Below are positions 31,572 to 39,515 of a stretch of 64,000 nt of DNA, one piece after another. The stretch covers positions 5,518,001 through 5,582,000 of the forward strand of contig NZ_CP087164.1 of assembly GCF_021172045.1 (NCBI RefSeq), written 5' to 3'. The stretch is from Capillimicrobium parvum. GTDB lineage: Bacteria; Actinomycetota; Thermoleophilia; Solirubrobacterales; Solirubrobacteraceae. The first letter of the stretch is position 1. Each line of letters starts with the position of its first letter. A program made the position numbers and the translations under genes. Below the pieces are notes generated by a model that had not been told where the DNA came from, ran no database searches, and saw only the letters and a program-made list of their open reading frames with translations.

Positions 31572-31600
31572 GGAGGCCGCTCCGGTGGCGTGGCGTCCGC

Positions 31601-31791
31601 TCATTGGCCCCGCCCGTGCGGCGTGCGCGGCCCCGAGTCGATGCGCCGGCAGCGCGGGCAGACGTGCGGCCCGCGATCGGCGCGCGGCAACTGGCGCAGG
31701 GCCGCAGCGGCGGGCGCCCGTGGCTCGGGTTCGCGGTGGCGGGCGGGCGCAGGCGCCAACGCACGTCAGGCGACCGCGTCCTCGTGGTCAT
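31601..31791 (-). pseudogene. Frameshifted small zinc-ribbon protein
   Basis: One frame gives MTTRTRSPDVRWRL and then LRPCASCRAPIAG; a second frame, ending at the TGA at 31601, gives HVCPRCRRIDSGPRTPHGRG. Joining them would make an ordinary four-Cys zinc ribbon (CxxC-x~11-CxxC); the shift lies at the GGG of about 31680. The start lies within the end of the preceding cassette gene region. Either a decayed gene or an assembly indel. Confidence 0.45.
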
Positions 31792-31809
31792 CGTCCGCGA
31801 ACGCGAACC

Positions 31810-32382
31810 TCACGGTCGGCGGCGTGGCGGGCATCGGCGTCGGCACGGCGCGTTGCCGCGTTCGAGCGCGCGGCGGCAGTCGCGGGCGATGGTGTCCCAC
31901 GCGTCGAGCGACGGCACCCTGGCCCGGTCGGGGTTCGGTGCGGCGCGCATCAGGTCGAGGACGCTGCTCTCCATCGCGTGCCAGTGTCGGGTCGCGGCGA
32001 TCAGTTCGCCGGCGGCGTCCGCGATGGCGCCGGCCGCCGCCTCGGCGTCCGGGGCGGCCTCGGCGAGCAGGCCGTCGAGGTGCGCCTCGACGTAGCTGGC
32101 ACGTTCGGAGCGGACACGCGCTAGGTCACGGCGGGCACCTTCGGCACGCTCGACGGCGTCCTGACGGGTCGCGTCGAGCTTCGCGCGCTCGGCGTTGAGC
32201 TTTTTGGCGGCGGCATCGTCTTGGCGGGCGTGCGCCTCGACGATGCTCTCGCCGATGGCGCGGATGCGGTCGACGAGGACGTGTAGCGCCTCATCGGCAG
32301 CGCGTGCGGCCGTGGCGCGCTCGGCCACGACGGCGTCGTGGGCGGCCAACGCCGCGTGGGCGGGACGGTCGTCGCGGGTCAC
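31810..32382 (-). CDS. Cassette gene: coiled-coil protein, unknown function
   Basis: 190 residues, highly helical and charged, with a long heptad-like stretch (IVEAHARQDDAAAKKLNAER..ERAEGARRDLARVRSERASY). No family recognised; such proteins are common as phage or island structural or scaffold components. The GTG start overlaps the stop of the upstream 74-residue gene by 4 bases. The last residues (CRRRCPPRRRP) look unlike the rest; a -1 shift near the end would instead give PTPMPATPPTVRFAFADDDH, so the C-terminus may be altered. Confidence 0.6.
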   Translation of the reverse strand: MTRDDRPAHAALAAHDAVVAERATAARAADEALHVLVDRIRAIGESIVEAHARQDDAAAKKLNAERAKLDATRQDAVERAEGARRDLARVRSERASYVEAHLDGLLAEAAPDAEAAAGAIADAAGELIAATRHWHAMESSVLDLMRAAPNPDRARVPSLDAWDTIARDCRRALERGNAPCRRRCPPRRRP

Positions 32383-32603
32383 GAAGGCGCCCCCGGATCG
32401 AGCGGGACGCCGACCCACGGGTCCGCCTTCGCGGCGATCTGCTCCCCGAGGTCGCTGCTCGCCGGCGCCCACTGGCGGCGCATCCGGCCGTGAAGCTCGC
32501 CGAGGAATTCGCTGTCGCGCTGCTGCTGTGCGGTCTGGCGCTGCTCGGCGGCATCGGCGAGGGCGCGCAACTCGGCGGGCGAGAGGTTCGAGAGGTCGGT
32601 CAT
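32379..32603 (-). CDS. Cassette gene: small helical protein, unknown function
   Basis: 74 residues: MTDLSNLSPAELRALADAAE followed by RQTAQQQRDSEFLGELHGRM and WAPASSDLGEQI. Helical and polar, with no recognised domain. The ATG overlaps the preceding stop by 4 bases and the stop overlaps the next GTG by 4 bases, so it is the middle of a tightly coupled operon. The pattern LSxAELRALADxAE is frequent in small phage-encoded proteins, but that is only a resemblance. Confidence 0.6.
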   Translation of the reverse strand: MTDLSNLSPAELRALADAAEQRQTAQQQRDSEFLGELHGRMRRQWAPASSDLGEQIAAKADPWVGVPLDPGAPS

Positions 32604-32842
32604 GGCGCGGGTTCCTCGGCCGGCTGGTCTCCGATGCCCCATGAAGGGACGTCGCTCGTCGCGACGATCACGGTCGCGGTCGCGGACGTCGAGTCCGGGA
32701 ACAGGCGGGCGTGCTCGGCGGTGGCGGCGTCGACGACGGCCTGGACGTCCTCGGGCGTCCGCACGGCCCGCGACACCGGCGCATGGACGGTGAGGGTTGA
32801 CGTGTCGTCGGTGACGACGACGGTCAGTTCGGATTCGATAAT
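32600..32842 (-). CDS. Cassette gene: small protein with a non-standard start codon
   Basis: The frame IIESELTVVVTDDTSTLTVH through VSRAVRTPEDVQAVVDAATA to GIGDQPAEEPAP-stop has the look of a real alpha/beta protein of about 75-80 residues and overlaps the next gene by ATGA. It contains no usable ATG, GTG or TTG at its N-terminal end. Either ATT at 32842 (with AGGAG eight bases upstream) or CTG at 32827 (forming a CTGA overlap with the upstream stop) must be used. Function unknown. Confidence 0.55.
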   Translation of the reverse strand: MIESELTVVVTDDTSTLTVHAPVSRAVRTPEDVQAVVDAATAEHARLFPDSTSATATVIVATSDVPSWGIGDQPAEEPAP

Positions 32843-33054
32843 GCGGGGGTCTCCTGATTCGTGGCGGTGCGGTGCTCGGCGACGTAGGCGTCGAGGTCTT
32901 CGCGGGCGACCCGTAGCGGCGCGGAGTCACTATCGCCGAGGCGGATTGCGGGCAGTTCGCCGGACGAAATGCGGCGGCGGACGGAGAGCGGCGAGAGGCC
33001 GAGGCGGCCAGCGACCTGACGAATGGTCAGAAGGTCGGCCTGGCGTTCATCCAT
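32824..33054 (-). CDS. Cassette gene: excisionase-like HTH_17 protein
   Basis: 76 residues. LLTIRQVAGRLGLSPLSVRR followed by ISSGELPAIRLGDSDSAPLR and VAREDLDAYV is the classic layout of HTH_17/excisionase (MerR-like winged helix) proteins: helix-turn-helix, wing with a basic residue, final helix. Such proteins are often Xis factors or small regulators of mobile elements. First gene of a minus-strand operon of at least four coupled small genes; palindrome copy 3 lies 99-122 bases upstream. No integrase is in the window. Confidence 0.75.
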   Translation of the reverse strand: MDERQADLLTIRQVAGRLGLSPLSVRRRISSGELPAIRLGDSDSAPLRVAREDLDAYVAEHRTATNQETPALSNPN

Positions 33055-33152
33055 GCGAAACCGTATCAATCGTGATGGGCGGCGGCGGCGTTTTCTCGGG
33101 CCGGCGACGTCGCACCATTTGTCACACGTGACGGGAATCCGGCCGCCGCCGA

Positions 33153-33176
33153 GATTTTGGACATGTATCCAAAATC
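33153..33176. repeat. 24-bp palindromic element, copy 3
   Basis: GATTTTGGA, central CATGTA, TCCAAAATC; ten of twelve symmetric positions pair. It lies upstream of the HTH_17 cassette operon, while copies 1 and 2 lie at its downstream end. Confidence 0.8.
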
Positions 33177-33277
33177 GGCACCTACAGCGTCGCTGTCGAG
33201 GGCCGTGGGCGGGCGACAGGTCGGGACGGGCAGACCCCTCCAAACAGGGGTCCATTCTTTGGCTTATCTATGCGGCA

Positions 33278-33334
33278 AAGGTGTTACAATTTGCGTCGCC
33301 GCGACCGTTTCCCTTCGGGCGCGAAGGTGTTACA
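33278..33334. promoter_or_regulatory. Direct repeat AAGGTGTTACA upstream of the zinc-finger gene
   Basis: AAGGTGTTACA occurs at 33278-33288 and 33324-33334, 46 bp apart, each preceded by GC(A/G). The first overlaps a possible -10 (TACAAT); the second overlaps the ribosome-binding GAAGG, ending two bases before the ATG. The arrangement suggests an operator pair or a duplicated leader. Confidence 0.45.
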
Positions 33335-33336
33335 CA

Positions 33337-33580
33337 ATGAGCCTGATACGTCGGTGCACGCGATGCCAGATGGAGCACCCCGAGGGGGACCTCGACGGCT
33401 CCACCGACTGGTGTCCGAGGTGTCGCGGCGCGACGACGACGCCCGCGAAGGCCGACCGGCCGCCGGGACGCATGTGCGAAGTCTGTGGCGCGCCAATTGC
33501 GGGCTACGCCAATCGCCGGACGTGCTCGACCCGGCTGCCGCGTCGCGCTCAGCCGGAGCCGGCGCAAGCAGGGACGGTGA
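33337..33580 (+). pseudogene. Zinc-finger protein with a C-terminal frameshift
   Basis: ATG 33337 follows GAAGG. CTRCQMEHPEGD and DWCPRCRGA form one zinc ribbon; MCEVCGAPIAGYANRRTCST begins a second, of the type (CxxCGxxI...R-R-x-CS-x-x-CR) common in small phage and island proteins. The expected ending CRVALSRSRRKQGR-stop is present at 33536-33580 but one base out of frame. In the uninterrupted frame translation would instead run to 33753 through low-complexity sequence overlapping the beta-propeller gene. Decay or an assembly indel. Confidence 0.5.
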
Positions 33581-33679
33581 GCGGACCGGGGTCCGGGTTC
33601 GCCGCGCTCGGGGCGCACGGACCGCCGCCGTGCCGCCCCCACACCGAGCTGCCTGAGCCTCTGCCTGAGTCGGGACTGG

Positions 33680-35215
33680 CTACTTCTCGCCCAGGTAGCG
33701 GACGTAGACGTGGTCGTATCGGGGGTCGGGTGTGGCCCCGAGCCGGGAGATGAGGGGAAGGTCGATCGCGGTCGCGATGCTGACGAAGGCGACGTAGTTG
33801 CCGCGCGACGACGCAGCTGGCTTGCCCGAGGCGACGGTGAGGTAGTCGCCCTTGGCCAGTGCGCTGGTGGGTGCGGCGCGGGATTCGAGGGAGACGTTGC
33901 CGGTCGGGCGGTTCCACAGGAAGACGTCGCGCTGGTTGTTGGTGTCGCTGCGGACCGCGGCGCTCTCCTTGAGGTTGGATGCCTCGGAGTCGAACAGGAC
34001 GAACTCTCCGGCGCCGCTGATCGATGGGTTGTTGGATGGTGCGTTGCCGATCGAGGTTGCCTTCGATCTGGACACCCAGCGGTGGATGACGGTGCGGCGG
34101 CCGAGGTCCGCCTCGGCGATGTCCGACACGCCGTTGAAGTCGCCGGGCAGCAGGTTGGTGGCGGCGGTCTCGAACGCGACGTACCGTCCGTCGTCGCTGG
34201 AGTTCGGGCGCGAGGATTGGCGGTTGCCAGCCTGACCGGAGGTGGTGGCGGAGACCAGCCGGGTGCGGAAGCGCAGTGTCTGCTGGCCCTTGCCGCTGCG
34301 GCGGGAGGACATGCGCGTGAACGTGCGCTGGTAGACGTCCGTCGTGCCGTTGGCGTCGCGGCCGGCGAGGTTGGATGCCAGCGAGGCGAAGGCCACCGAC
34401 TTGCCGGCGCGCCCGAAGGCGGGCTCGGTCGAGTCGCCATTGCCGGCGGCGCCGCTGTTAGACGCCGACGCCAGGAATGTCAGGCCGGTGAAGGCGGCGT
34501 CGGGGCCCGAGCCCGACAGCATCCGGACGTAGACCTGGTTGACCGGAGCCTGAGGCTGGGCGGGTCTGGCGACACGGCTGGCGCCGGCGCCGACGAGGTT
34601 GGTGGCGTGGGCGGTGAACGCCACGCGTTCGCAGGAGCCGTCGAGGGAGACCTCGGTGGTGGGGCCGTCGGCCTGTGCGCCGTCAGAGTTGACCGACACG
34701 CGGCTTGTTGTGCCGGTGTTGAGGTCGCGGACGAACGCGTCGGGCTGGCCGTTGGTGTCGCCGGGCACGAGGTTGGAGGCCGCGGAGATGAACGCGACGC
34801 AGTGCGGGGCGTGGTGGGAGTCGCCGTCCAGCGATGGGTTGGTTGACGGGCCGTTGGCGGGCGCGTCGTCCATGCCGATCGACGCGAGCGTGGTGTCGCC
34901 CATCGCCCAGGGCGTGCCTGGCTGGCCCCCGGCGCGGCGGGTGACGAACACGTCGGTGGTGCCGTTGGGGTCGTCGGCGACGATGTCCGAGGCGTCGGAC
35001 TCAAACGCGATCAGCCGCGCGATCCGCTGGTCGTGGGAGACGGTTGGGTCGCGCGAGGGGCCGTTGGGAAACGCTCCGTCGGTGCTACGCGAGAGCAGGA
35101 ACGTCGTGCGCGCCGCCCGTGCACCGGCAGCGGCCGGCATCATGGCTGTGCACGCGGTGGTCGCGAGAGCGGCACACAGGAGCCGCGCTCCGGAATGGAA
35201 GCGATGATCCAACAC
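33680..35215 (-). CDS. Secreted TolB/PD40-like beta-propeller protein
   Basis: 511 residues. The signal region MLDHRFHSGARLLCAALATT..PAAAGARA is exported. The rest consists of about six to seven blades with the recurring pattern (V/R)(V/Y)VAF.S.A(S/T)NL(V/L)PGD.NG..D(V/I)(F/Y)..D, e.g. ASNLVPGDTNGQPDAFVRDL, ATNLLPGDFNGVSDIAEADL. This is the PD40-like repeat of TolB-type propellers common in secreted actinobacterial proteins. No enzymatic domain is attached. The start is GTG at 35215 (TTG 35212 possible). Likely binds something at the cell surface; function unknown. Confidence 0.8.
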   Translation of the reverse strand: MLDHRFHSGARLLCAALATTACTAMMPAAAGARAARTTFLLSRSTDGAFPNGPSRDPTVSHDQRIARLIAFESDASDIVADDPNGTTDVFVTRRAGGQPGTPWAMGDTTLASIGMDDAPANGPSTNPSLDGDSHHAPHCVAFISAASNLVPGDTNGQPDAFVRDLNTGTTSRVSVNSDGAQADGPTTEVSLDGSCERVAFTAHATNLVGAGASRVARPAQPQAPVNQVYVRMLSGSGPDAAFTGLTFLASASNSGAAGNGDSTEPAFGRAGKSVAFASLASNLAGRDANGTTDVYQRTFTRMSSRRSGKGQQTLRFRTRLVSATTSGQAGNRQSSRPNSSDDGRYVAFETAATNLLPGDFNGVSDIAEADLGRRTVIHRWVSRSKATSIGNAPSNNPSISGAGEFVLFDSEASNLKESAAVRSDTNNQRDVFLWNRPTGNVSLESRAAPTSALAKGDYLTVASGKPAASSRGNYVAFVSIATAIDLPLISRLGATPDPRYDHVYVRYLGEK

Positions 35216-35262
35216 AGTCGCCCGGTCTATGAACGATCAGGTTGATGTGCCCATAACAAACT

Positions 35263-35538
35263 CTACTCTGCGACGTCCGATAACGGTCGTCGTGGCCCGA
35301 TGACGCCAGGAACTACATCCAGGCGGGCGCGGGAGCTTCGAGCCTGAGAGGTGGTCGGTGTCGTCGAACACCTCCAGCCTCCCAGCGGGCACGGATGAGC
35401 CTCAATGGACGTAGCGCCTGTACCCCCCGCTTGGGGCCCGAGGAAGCCCGTGACGGTGCCCGGCTCGCAGCGGAAGCTGACATCGGAGACGATCGTCCGT
35501 CCCCCGAGCTGCTTGGTGATTCGTTCGGCTTCGATCAT
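35263..35538 (-). pseudogene. Remnant of an ABC transporter ATPase
   Basis: MIEAERITKQLGGRTIVSDV then SFRCEPGTVTGFLGP is the N-terminus of an ABC ATPase of the DrrA/CcmA type, but the Walker A that should follow (NGAGKST) reads QAGGTGATS, and the rest is scrambled (with LEVFDD visible in another frame) up to a stop at 35263. Signature, Walker B and H-loop are absent, and no permease follows. It sits next to a two-component system of the kind that usually accompanies such transporters. Confidence 0.7.
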
Positions 35539-35673
35539 GCCCGCAGACTCACGGAGGGCGGGGCGGCCGACCACGGTCCGAGGGCTGTGCCTGCCGCGCC
35601 CAGCGGCGGTGGCCGACCCCGACTTTGGTAGGGGGTCGCGCCCATGACCGTCGCTTAGCCTTCACCTCGAGCG

Positions 35674-36864
35674 ATGACCCGCCACGCGACAGCACGCTTC
35701 ACCGATCCGCTGGCCGCCCGGCTGCGCGCCGCGCTGCCGGAGGTCGTCAGCGATCCCCCCGAGCACCGGCGCGACCGCCTGGTCGACGCGGCGATGTACG
35801 TGTTCGCGTTCGGGATCGCGACCGCCACGCTCGTGGACACGTGGGACCAGCATCCGCCGTGGCTGCGCCCCGTGGCGATCGTGGTCGGGATCGCGGCCAT
35901 CGTCTCGCTGCGCTGGCGGCGGACGCATCCGGCCGCGGTGGGGATCGGCGTCGGGGCCGTCGCCCTCGTGATCCTCACGGCATCCGGCGCCAACATCGTC
36001 GCCACCTTCAACGCGGCGATCCGGGCGCGCGGGCGCGACCTCGCGATCATCGCCGCGCTCGCGATCGCCTGGGCGTTCGTCAACCCCCTGCTCTATCCCC
36101 CCGCCAGCCAGAGCTACGGGTTCGACGCCGGGGCCAGCCTGCTGATGGCGGGCACGGCGATCGGCTGGGGGCTGTTCGTGCGGGCGCGGCGCCAGCTCGT
36201 GCGCTCGCTGCGCGACCAGGCCGACCACGCCGCCGACGAGGCGCGCGAGGCCGAGCGGCGGCGGATCGCGCGCGAGATGCACGACGTGCTCGCCCACCGC
36301 CTGTCGCTGCTGTCCGTCCACGCCGGCGCACTCGAGTTCCGCCCCGACGCCCCGGCCGAGGAGATCGCCCAAGCGGCCGGCGTGATCCGCGAGAGCGCAC
36401 GGGCGGCGCTCGAGGAGCTGCGCGGCGTCATCGGCGTCCTGCGCGAGGACGGGGGCGCGAGCCTGACGGAACCGCCTCAGCCGACGATCGCCGACCTCGC
36501 CGCCCTGGTCGAGGAGTCGCGGGCCGCCGGGATGCGGCTCACCGCAGACATCGAGCTCGGTGACACGGCGCCGACGGCCGCCGTCGGCCGCACCGCCTAC
36601 CGGATCGCGCAGGAGGGCCTGACCAACGCGCGCAAGCACGCGCCCGGAGCGGCCGTGACGCTCACCGTCCAGGCGCCCGAGCACGATCTCCGCGTCGAGG
36701 TCCGCAGCCTGGCGCCGGTCGCCGTCGCCTCGGCATCGACGCTGCCGGGCGCGGGAACCGGGCTGATCGGGCTCGCCGAGCGCGTCACGCTCGCCGGGGG
36801 CGAGCTCGAGCACGGCGTCGACCCCGAAGGCGCCTTCGTCCTGCGCGCCCGCCTGCCGCGATGA
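35674..36864 (+). CDS. NarL-type sensor histidine kinase
   Basis: 396 residues. About five N-terminal membrane helices (residues 36-175), then the HisKA_3 dimerisation box EAERRRIAREMHDVLAHRLS with the phospho-acceptor His, and a HATPase_c domain (IAQEGLTNARKHAPG for the N box, GTGLIGLAERVTLAGGEL for the G box). No extracellular sensor domain, so it probably senses the membrane or an associated transporter, the ABC remnant upstream being the likely lost partner. The stop overlaps the regulator start by 4 bases (ATGA). Confidence 0.9.
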   Translation: MTRHATARFTDPLAARLRAALPEVVSDPPEHRRDRLVDAAMYVFAFGIATATLVDTWDQHPPWLRPVAIVVGIAAIVSLRWRRTHPAAVGIGVGAVALVILTASGANIVATFNAAIRARGRDLAIIAALAIAWAFVNPLLYPPASQSYGFDAGASLLMAGTAIGWGLFVRARRQLVRSLRDQADHAADEAREAERRRIAREMHDVLAHRLSLLSVHAGALEFRPDAPAEEIAQAAGVIRESARAALEELRGVIGVLREDGGASLTEPPQPTIADLAALVEESRAAGMRLTADIELGDTAPTAAVGRTAYRIAQEGLTNARKHAPGAAVTLTVQAPEHDLRVEVRSLAPVAVASASTLPGAGTGLIGLAERVTLAGGELEHGVDPEGAFVLRARLPR

Positions 36865-37508
36865 TCCGCGTCCTGCTCGTCGACGACGACGCTCTCGTGC
36901 GGTCGGGGCTGCGGATGATGCTCGCCGGCGCGCAGACCCTGGAGGTGGTCGGCGAAGCCGCCGACGGGCGCGAGGTGCTCGGCGCGGTCGACCTGCACCG
37001 CCCCGACGTCGTCCTCATGGACATCCGCATGCCCCGGCTCGACGGGATCGCGGCCACCCGGCTGCTCGCCGCACAGCCGAGCCCGCCGGCCGTCCTCGTG
37101 CTCACCACCTTCGACGCCGACGAGCTCGTGCTGCGCGCGCTGCAGGCCGGCGCGGCCGGGTTCCTGCTCAAGGACACGCCGCCCGCGGAGATCGTGCGCG
37201 CCATCGAGCTCGTCCACGCGGGCGACGCGATGCTCTCCCCCACCGTGACCCGCCGGCTCATCTCGATGGTCGCCGGCGACTCCGACGCCGGCGCCCGCGC
37301 CGAGCAGGCCCGGGAGCGACTGGCCACGCTCAGCCCGCGCGAGCGCGACGTGGCTCTGGCCGTCGGGCGCGGCTGCGGCAATGCCGAGATCGCCGCCGCG
37401 CTGCATCTCTCGGTCGCGACGGTCAAGGGCCACGTCTCCCGGCTCCTCGAGAAGCTCGAGGTCGACAACCGCGTCCAGATCGCCCTGCTCGTGCAGGCCG
37501 CGAGCTGA
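36861..37508 (+). CDS. NarL/FixJ-type response regulator
   Basis: 215 residues. The receiver has DDD near 8-10, the phospho-acceptor in RPDVVLMDIRMPRLDGIAAT, the switch Thr in VLTTFDADE and Lys in FLLKDTPP. The C-terminal LuxR HTH is LSPRERDVALAVGRGCGNAE followed by IAAALHLSVATVKGHVSRLL. Partner of the upstream kinase through a 4-base overlap. Targets unknown; with the neighbouring ABC gene dead, the regulon may have been rewired. Confidence 0.92.
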   Translation: MIRVLLVDDDALVRSGLRMMLAGAQTLEVVGEAADGREVLGAVDLHRPDVVLMDIRMPRLDGIAATRLLAAQPSPPAVLVLTTFDADELVLRALQAGAAGFLLKDTPPAEIVRAIELVHAGDAMLSPTVTRRLISMVAGDSDAGARAEQARERLATLSPRERDVALAVGRGCGNAEIAAALHLSVATVKGHVSRLLEKLEVDNRVQIALLVQAAS

Positions 37509-37544
37509 GTTTCGCCGTCCGGCCACCTCGGTAGGGACCAGGTC

Positions 37545-39092
37545 ATGCCCATCCCCTGGTGGCAGCGCGGCGCGATCTACCAGATCTACCCGCGGTCGTT
37601 CGCCGACTCGGACGGCGACGGGATCGGCGACCTGCGCGGCATCATCGACCGCCTCGACCACCTCGCGGACCTGCGCGTCGCCGGCATCTGGCTGTCGCCG
37701 TTCTACCCGTCGCCGATGGCGGACTTCGGCTACGACGTCGCCGACTACCGCGGAGTCGATCCGGTGTTCGGCACGCTCCAGGACTTCGACGAGCTCGTGC
37801 GCGAGGCCCACGCCCGCGACATCCGCGTGGTGATCGACCTCGTCCCCAACCACACGTCCGACCAGCATCCGTGGTTCGCGGAGTCTCGCTCGTCGCGCGA
37901 CAACCCCAAGCGCGACTGGTACGTCTGGCGCGACGGCCGGGGACCCGGTACGCCGCCGAACGACTGGAAGTCCTCGTTTCCCGCGGTCGGCGGCGCCTGG
38001 ACGTACGACGAGGCGACGGAGCAGTGGTACCTGCATTCGTTCCTGCCCCAGCAGCCGGACCTCAACTGGGACGAGCCCGAGGTCGAGGCGGCGATCCACG
38101 ACGTCATGCGCTTCTGGTGTGACCGCGGCGTCGACGGATTCCGCATCGACGTCGTCTACAAGCTCGCCAAGGACCCGCTGCTCCGGGACCCGGCGCCCGG
38201 TGCGCCCGTCACGTGGGAGGACTGGCAGCCCACGATCCACGAGCGGCTGCGGCGCCTGCGCAGCGTCGTCGACGAGTACCCGGAGCGGGTGCTCGTCGGC
38301 GAGGTCTACCTGCTCGATCTGGAGCGCGTCGTGGCCTACGTGAACAGCGGAGACGAGCTGCACCTCGCCCACAACTTCGTCTTCGTGCACCTGCCGTGGG
38401 ACGCCGCGGCGTTCCGGGGGGCGATCGACAGCTTCGAGGCGCTGTCCACGGAGGCGGCGTGGCCCGCGTGGTTCCTGGCCAACCACGACCACCCGCGCGT
38501 CGCATCGCGCTTCGGCGAACGTCAGGCCCGGGCCGTGCTGCTCATGCTCTATGCGCTGCGGGGCACCCCGTTCGTCTACCAGGGCGAGGAGCTCGGGCTG
38601 CCCGATGCCGAGATCGCGCCCGATCGCGTGGTGGACGTCGACGGCCGCGACCCCGAGCGGGCGCCGATCCCGTGGCTCCCTCCCTCGCAGGCCGGCCCCG
38701 GCGCGGGCTTCAGCGCGGGCGAGCCGTGGCTGCCGATCACCTCGAGAGCGGAGGAGCTCAACGCGCAGCGCCAGGCCGGCGACGGCGACTCGGCGCTGTC
38801 GCTCGCACGGCGCCTGGCGAGCCTGCGGGCGCGGGAGCCGGTGCTGCAGGACGGCGGGCAGCGCTCTCTCGACGCGGGCGACGACCTGCTCGCCTGGCTG
38901 CGGGTCGCCGCCGACCAGCGCATGCTCGCGGTGGTGAACTTCGCCGGCGCGCAGCGCCCGTTCAGCGCCGCGCCCGATCTCCCGCAGACGGCGCGGCTCG
39001 AGCTGTCCACCGACCCCGGACGCGGCCCCGGCCCGCTGGACCTGCGCGACCTGACGCTCGGACCGTACGAGGCGCTTCTCGCGCACGTGTAG
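37545..39092 (+). CDS. GH13 alpha-glucosidase (alpha-amylase family)
   Basis: 515 residues, cytoplasmic. AIYQIYPRSFADSDGDGIGD opens the barrel; VVIDLVPNHTSD (region I), VDGFRIDVVYKL with the nucleophile Asp (region II), VLVGEVYLL with the acid/base Glu (region III) and FLANHDHPRVASR (region IV). The order matches oligo-1,6-glucosidase/alpha-glucosidase subfamilies acting on short malto- or isomalto-oligosaccharides or sucrose-like sugars. No sugar transporter is adjacent; it follows the NarL pair by 36 bases. Confidence 0.9.
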   Translation: MPIPWWQRGAIYQIYPRSFADSDGDGIGDLRGIIDRLDHLADLRVAGIWLSPFYPSPMADFGYDVADYRGVDPVFGTLQDFDELVREAHARDIRVVIDLVPNHTSDQHPWFAESRSSRDNPKRDWYVWRDGRGPGTPPNDWKSSFPAVGGAWTYDEATEQWYLHSFLPQQPDLNWDEPEVEAAIHDVMRFWCDRGVDGFRIDVVYKLAKDPLLRDPAPGAPVTWEDWQPTIHERLRRLRSVVDEYPERVLVGEVYLLDLERVVAYVNSGDELHLAHNFVFVHLPWDAAAFRGAIDSFEALSTEAAWPAWFLANHDHPRVASRFGERQARAVLLMLYALRGTPFVYQGEELGLPDAEIAPDRVVDVDGRDPERAPIPWLPPSQAGPGAGFSAGEPWLPITSRAEELNAQRQAGDGDSALSLARRLASLRAREPVLQDGGQRSLDAGDDLLAWLRVAADQRMLAVVNFAGAQRPFSAAPDLPQTARLELSTDPGRGPGPLDLRDLTLGPYEALLAHV

Positions 39093-39164
39093 GACGGTGC
39101 GGATCGTGCGCGAAGCGATCGCCCGGGAGTAAGCTCGCGCCACCCCACCCGAAGGGAGATGCTC

Positions 39165-39455
39165 ATGTACGTGCGCGTCGTGAGGTTCACGGACGTGACC
39201 GCCGAGCGGATGCAGCAGCTGCGCGGGCGGATCGAGGAGTCCGACGGGCCTCCGCCCGGCGTGCCGGCGACGGGACTGCAGGTGCTGTTCGACGAGTCGT
39301 CGGGCACCGCGGTGGTCCTCCAGCAGTTCGCGACCGAGGCGGACATGCTCGAAGGCGGCCGCGTCTTCAGCGCCATGGACCCCTCCGAAACGCCGGGCAC
39401 GCGCGCGTCCGTCGACGAGTGCGAGGTCGCCGTGGACGTGAAGGTCGGGGACTGA
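39165..39455 (+). CDS. Small ABM-like (dimeric alpha/beta barrel) protein
   Basis: 96 residues. MYVRVVRFTDVTAERMQQLR, then LQVLFDESSGTAVVLQQFAT and a C-terminal CEVAVDVKV strand give the strand-helix-strand-strand-helix-strand order of antibiotic-biosynthesis-monooxygenase-type dimeric barrels. No catalytic residue can be assigned. ATG 39165 is chosen (GAAGGGAG six bases upstream) over ATG 39159. Stand-alone gene. Confidence 0.65.
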   Translation: MYVRVVRFTDVTAERMQQLRGRIEESDGPPPGVPATGLQVLFDESSGTAVVLQQFATEADMLEGGRVFSAMDPSETPGTRASVDECEVAVDVKVGD

Positions 39456-39515
39456 CCGACGCCGGGCCGGGCGAGCCCGGCGGCCGCCGCCCCGCGCCCG
39501 CCACACTCAGAGCCG

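Noticed and set aside
31422-31604. 60-residue minus-strand ORF with an ATGA overlap to the zinc-ribbon pseudogene
   Set aside because: It is largely the translation of the two palindromes (HMPK, VHVHQ) and low-complexity sequence; no conserved look.
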